From positions 33,929,128 to 33,993,127 of the forward strand of contig CM062294.1 of assembly GCA_031216915.1 (NCBI GenBank): 64,000 nt of DNA, given 5' to 3'. Position 1 is the first letter of the stretch. Every line of letters begins with the position of its first letter. This DNA is from Pictodentalium vernedei (taxonomy: Eukaryota > Mollusca > Scaphopoda > Dentaliida > Dentaliidae). The notes beneath the pieces were generated by a model, which searched no databases, was not told where the DNA came from, and was given only the letters and a program-made list of their open reading frames with translations. Both the position numbers and the translations under genes were made by a program. Positions 62,137 through 64,000 of this stretch are shown in pieces.

Positions 62137-63384
62137 GACATCGCGGAAGGATAAAACTCGAGGCCTGTGGCCTCTCGTTTTATCCGCACTGACACTCGTG
62201 CCATATCGATTAACCCATTTACACGCGTGTGTCGTTGTGTGTGTTTATTGACTTGGTTCTTGTTGGGGTATTATCAGGTAAACTTTGGTACTGTCATGGG
62301 TGAGGACAAGTACACAACCCTCCGACCTGTAGACCAAGTCTTCCCAAGGAGCGTTTTTCGGGTAAACCAGTCATCGAAAGGCGTTTTTGCAGTGGAACCT
62401 GTTCCATTTTTAACTCAATTGACACAGTCTGTGTGAGCTTTTGTCGCCAACTGGCGTCTGTAGTCGTCCGTTAACTTTTGCATTTCTGTCTTTTTCGAAA
62501 GCACCACGCCAAATCCAATGAAACTTGGCACGCATTATATTTCGGATCCATCCTCTGAAGATCGTTCAGGGGAAGCTTCTCACTGTCCCCAATCCCAAAA
62601 TTCCTTTAACAGGTTCTTCTCACGAACCAGCTTTTACAACTGGCTTGATAAGGTGATATTTGGTATGTAGCTTCATTATGGGGAACATACACAGAACGTA
62701 ACACGCGCGTGAATGGATTAATCGCACGAATACCAGCACGGAAGGATAAAACGAGAGGGCACAGGCCTCGAGTTTTATCCTTCCTCGATGGCACTTGTGT
62801 CATATCGATTAACCCATTCACTCGCGTGTGTCGTTCTGTGTTTATTACACGCCTTCGCGTTTATAAAAAAAAAACATTATTAGAATGACACTCAGCAATT
62901 CTTTTGGCAACTATCAACAAAAACAACCCACATTTTATCGCCAACCAAATTTGAGAGGGGAACCCGTGTTACTATTTCGTACTCCTGAGTTCCAATGTAT
63001 TCTATGTGCCTAATGGCGTGCCTACAGGCACATAGAACACATGGAAACTCATGGGTCGATTTTCAGCTATAGCTAGCGATTCAAATTGTAATTACGTTGC
63101 ACGATTTGTAGAAAATTTGAGTGAAATTTCGTTTCTACTGAAATACAGACCGTCAACGATCTCCGTTCTGCACATATGTGCAGAACAGATTTTTATTTTC
63201 CGCATGGTCTAGCATTGCTGTTGATGGGGATTACATAGAACAGGCGTATAATAATATACATAAAAATCACATTGAAATACTTGATTTTTTTGGTTTCCGA
63301 TGACGTAGGACATGCTGTATTGAAAGATAGTAACATTTTGCATTTGGGGCAATGTTTTGTTTAAAAAGCAGGGGGAGGCCACCA
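62137..63384. repeat. Hairpin-bearing repeat copies and unassigned sequence
   Basis: Blocks 'catatcgattaacccatt' occur at about 62201 and 62802, a hairpin around 'aggataaaacgagagg' and 'cctcgagttttatcctt' at about 62741-62783, and 'ggcacatagaacacat' at about 63027. The orientation of blocks suggests two inverted or partial copies of the family at 43590. No gene. Confidence 0.6.
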
Positions 63385-63811
63385 AAAATTTGCAAGACGT
63401 GACGTGGGGGTGGGTGGGTCTTTTGAGTGCGCCAAAAATGTGCATTTCCAACTTGTGCAATTGTTTTAATTTTTTAAAAATATATCAATATATCAGCTAA
63501 TATATACCATCAATTGTGTTTCAAACCTTAAAGATGATGTACATCACACTCTTAACATAAATACAAAATCAGGGGGCTTTATATGTGAGAATATTGGGCT
63601 TAAACTGGGAAAATGTCACACGTTAGAAGGGGGTGGGTGTCTTGTTCGAAATGTAGAAAATGTGCAGACAATATTTTGGGAACAATTCAAATGAAAATTT
63701 GTTCCCGTATATGTACACCTACTCTGGCCAAGCCTGATAATGAACAGCTTGTCATTTGTAGATTGCGGCCCACAGCAGCCCACAGAGGTTTAAATTGGTG
63801 GTACCAGTTTA
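63385..63811 (+). repeat. Interspersed repeat, inverted copy of 30300-30845
   Basis: Edge 'ggtgggtgggtcttttgagtgcgcc', interior 'aatatatcaatatatcagct' and end 'ggtttaaattggtgg' match the other copy in reverse. It lacks the extra segment of that copy. Confidence 0.75.
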
Positions 63812-64000
63812 ACCCTTTACCTAACATGAAAAGCAGACGACACTTGCCAAAAAATGATTGAATAACTAATTTTTTTCATTTTTTTCTCGAAAACATAGGT
63901 TATGACCCCTCATTGGAACGAGCTCGACGAGCTCGTTCCAATGAGGGGTCGTAACCTATGTTTTTGAGACAAAAAAATGAAAAAATAATAAAACTTAGTT
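63809..64000. mobile_element. piggyBac-type TTAA miniature element, cut by the window end
   Basis: Starts TTAACCCTTTACCTAAC, with the central hairpin 63893-63975 complete; the right end lies beyond the window. Confidence 0.85.

Overview
The window looks like repeat-rich, AT-rich nuclear DNA of an invertebrate animal, most likely marine. It holds tRNA-headed SINEs, TTAA-bounded miniature elements, a Ty3/Gypsy LTR retrotransposon, LINE remnants and satellite arrays typical of such genomes. I cannot name the species, and I see no convincing host gene. Almost everything that can be assigned belongs to mobile DNA.

Layout. 1-900: dispersed repeat modules ending in a GGAC microsatellite. 1092-19975: a complete Polinton/Maverick, a virus-like DNA transposon, with 475/477-bp terminal inverted repeats (TIRs), AG...CT termini and C-rich flanks. 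20340-24000: nested SINEs and miniature elements. 24411-28180: a 3.8-kb fold-back element whose first seven bases and 6-bp target duplication match Polinton behaviour. 28200-34250: LINE 3' end, interspersed repeats and hairpins. 34592-37230 and 39611-41700: two copies of an element with a core of roughly 240-bp tandem repeats. 41700-50700: hairpin elements, a SINE, a TTAA element and a second LINE remnant. 50730-60609: a Gypsy retrotransposon on the minus strand carrying an extra 539-residue ORF with a TatD-type nuclease domain. 60938-62136: a 58-bp minisatellite. 63385-64000: a repeat copy and a TTAA element cut by the window edge.

The Polinton has a full virus-like set on the plus strand: protein-primed DNA polymerase, BIR protein, packaging ATPase, basic core-like proteins, D,D35E integrase with a chromodomain, penton-like and major capsid proteins, and an adenain-type protease. 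Its ends carry two divergent gene pairs. One terminal gene encodes an H4-type histone-fold protein. All four terminal genes end in a stem-loop matching, or close to, the metazoan replication-dependent histone mRNA 3' stem-loop. A purine-rich U7-type downstream element follows 11-12 nt later. The two divergent promoters are long palindromes with mirrored TATA boxes and two canonical E2F sites each. I infer that the terminal modules behave like captured histone gene pairs, giving S-phase-timed expression to a mobile element. I regard this as the most novel system in the window.

The Gypsy element is the second unusual system. Its Gag begins with a helix-hairpin-helix domain. Its third ORF has an apparently intact TatD metal-ligand set and sits behind a good 3' splice site. 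Five copies of a 19-nt hairpin with an invariant stem flank that ORF, and a related hairpin with altered pairs lies in the 5' leader. The LTRs differ at only three positions I can see, but this copy is damaged by a SINE in gag, a homopolymer frameshift and one in-frame stop in pol.
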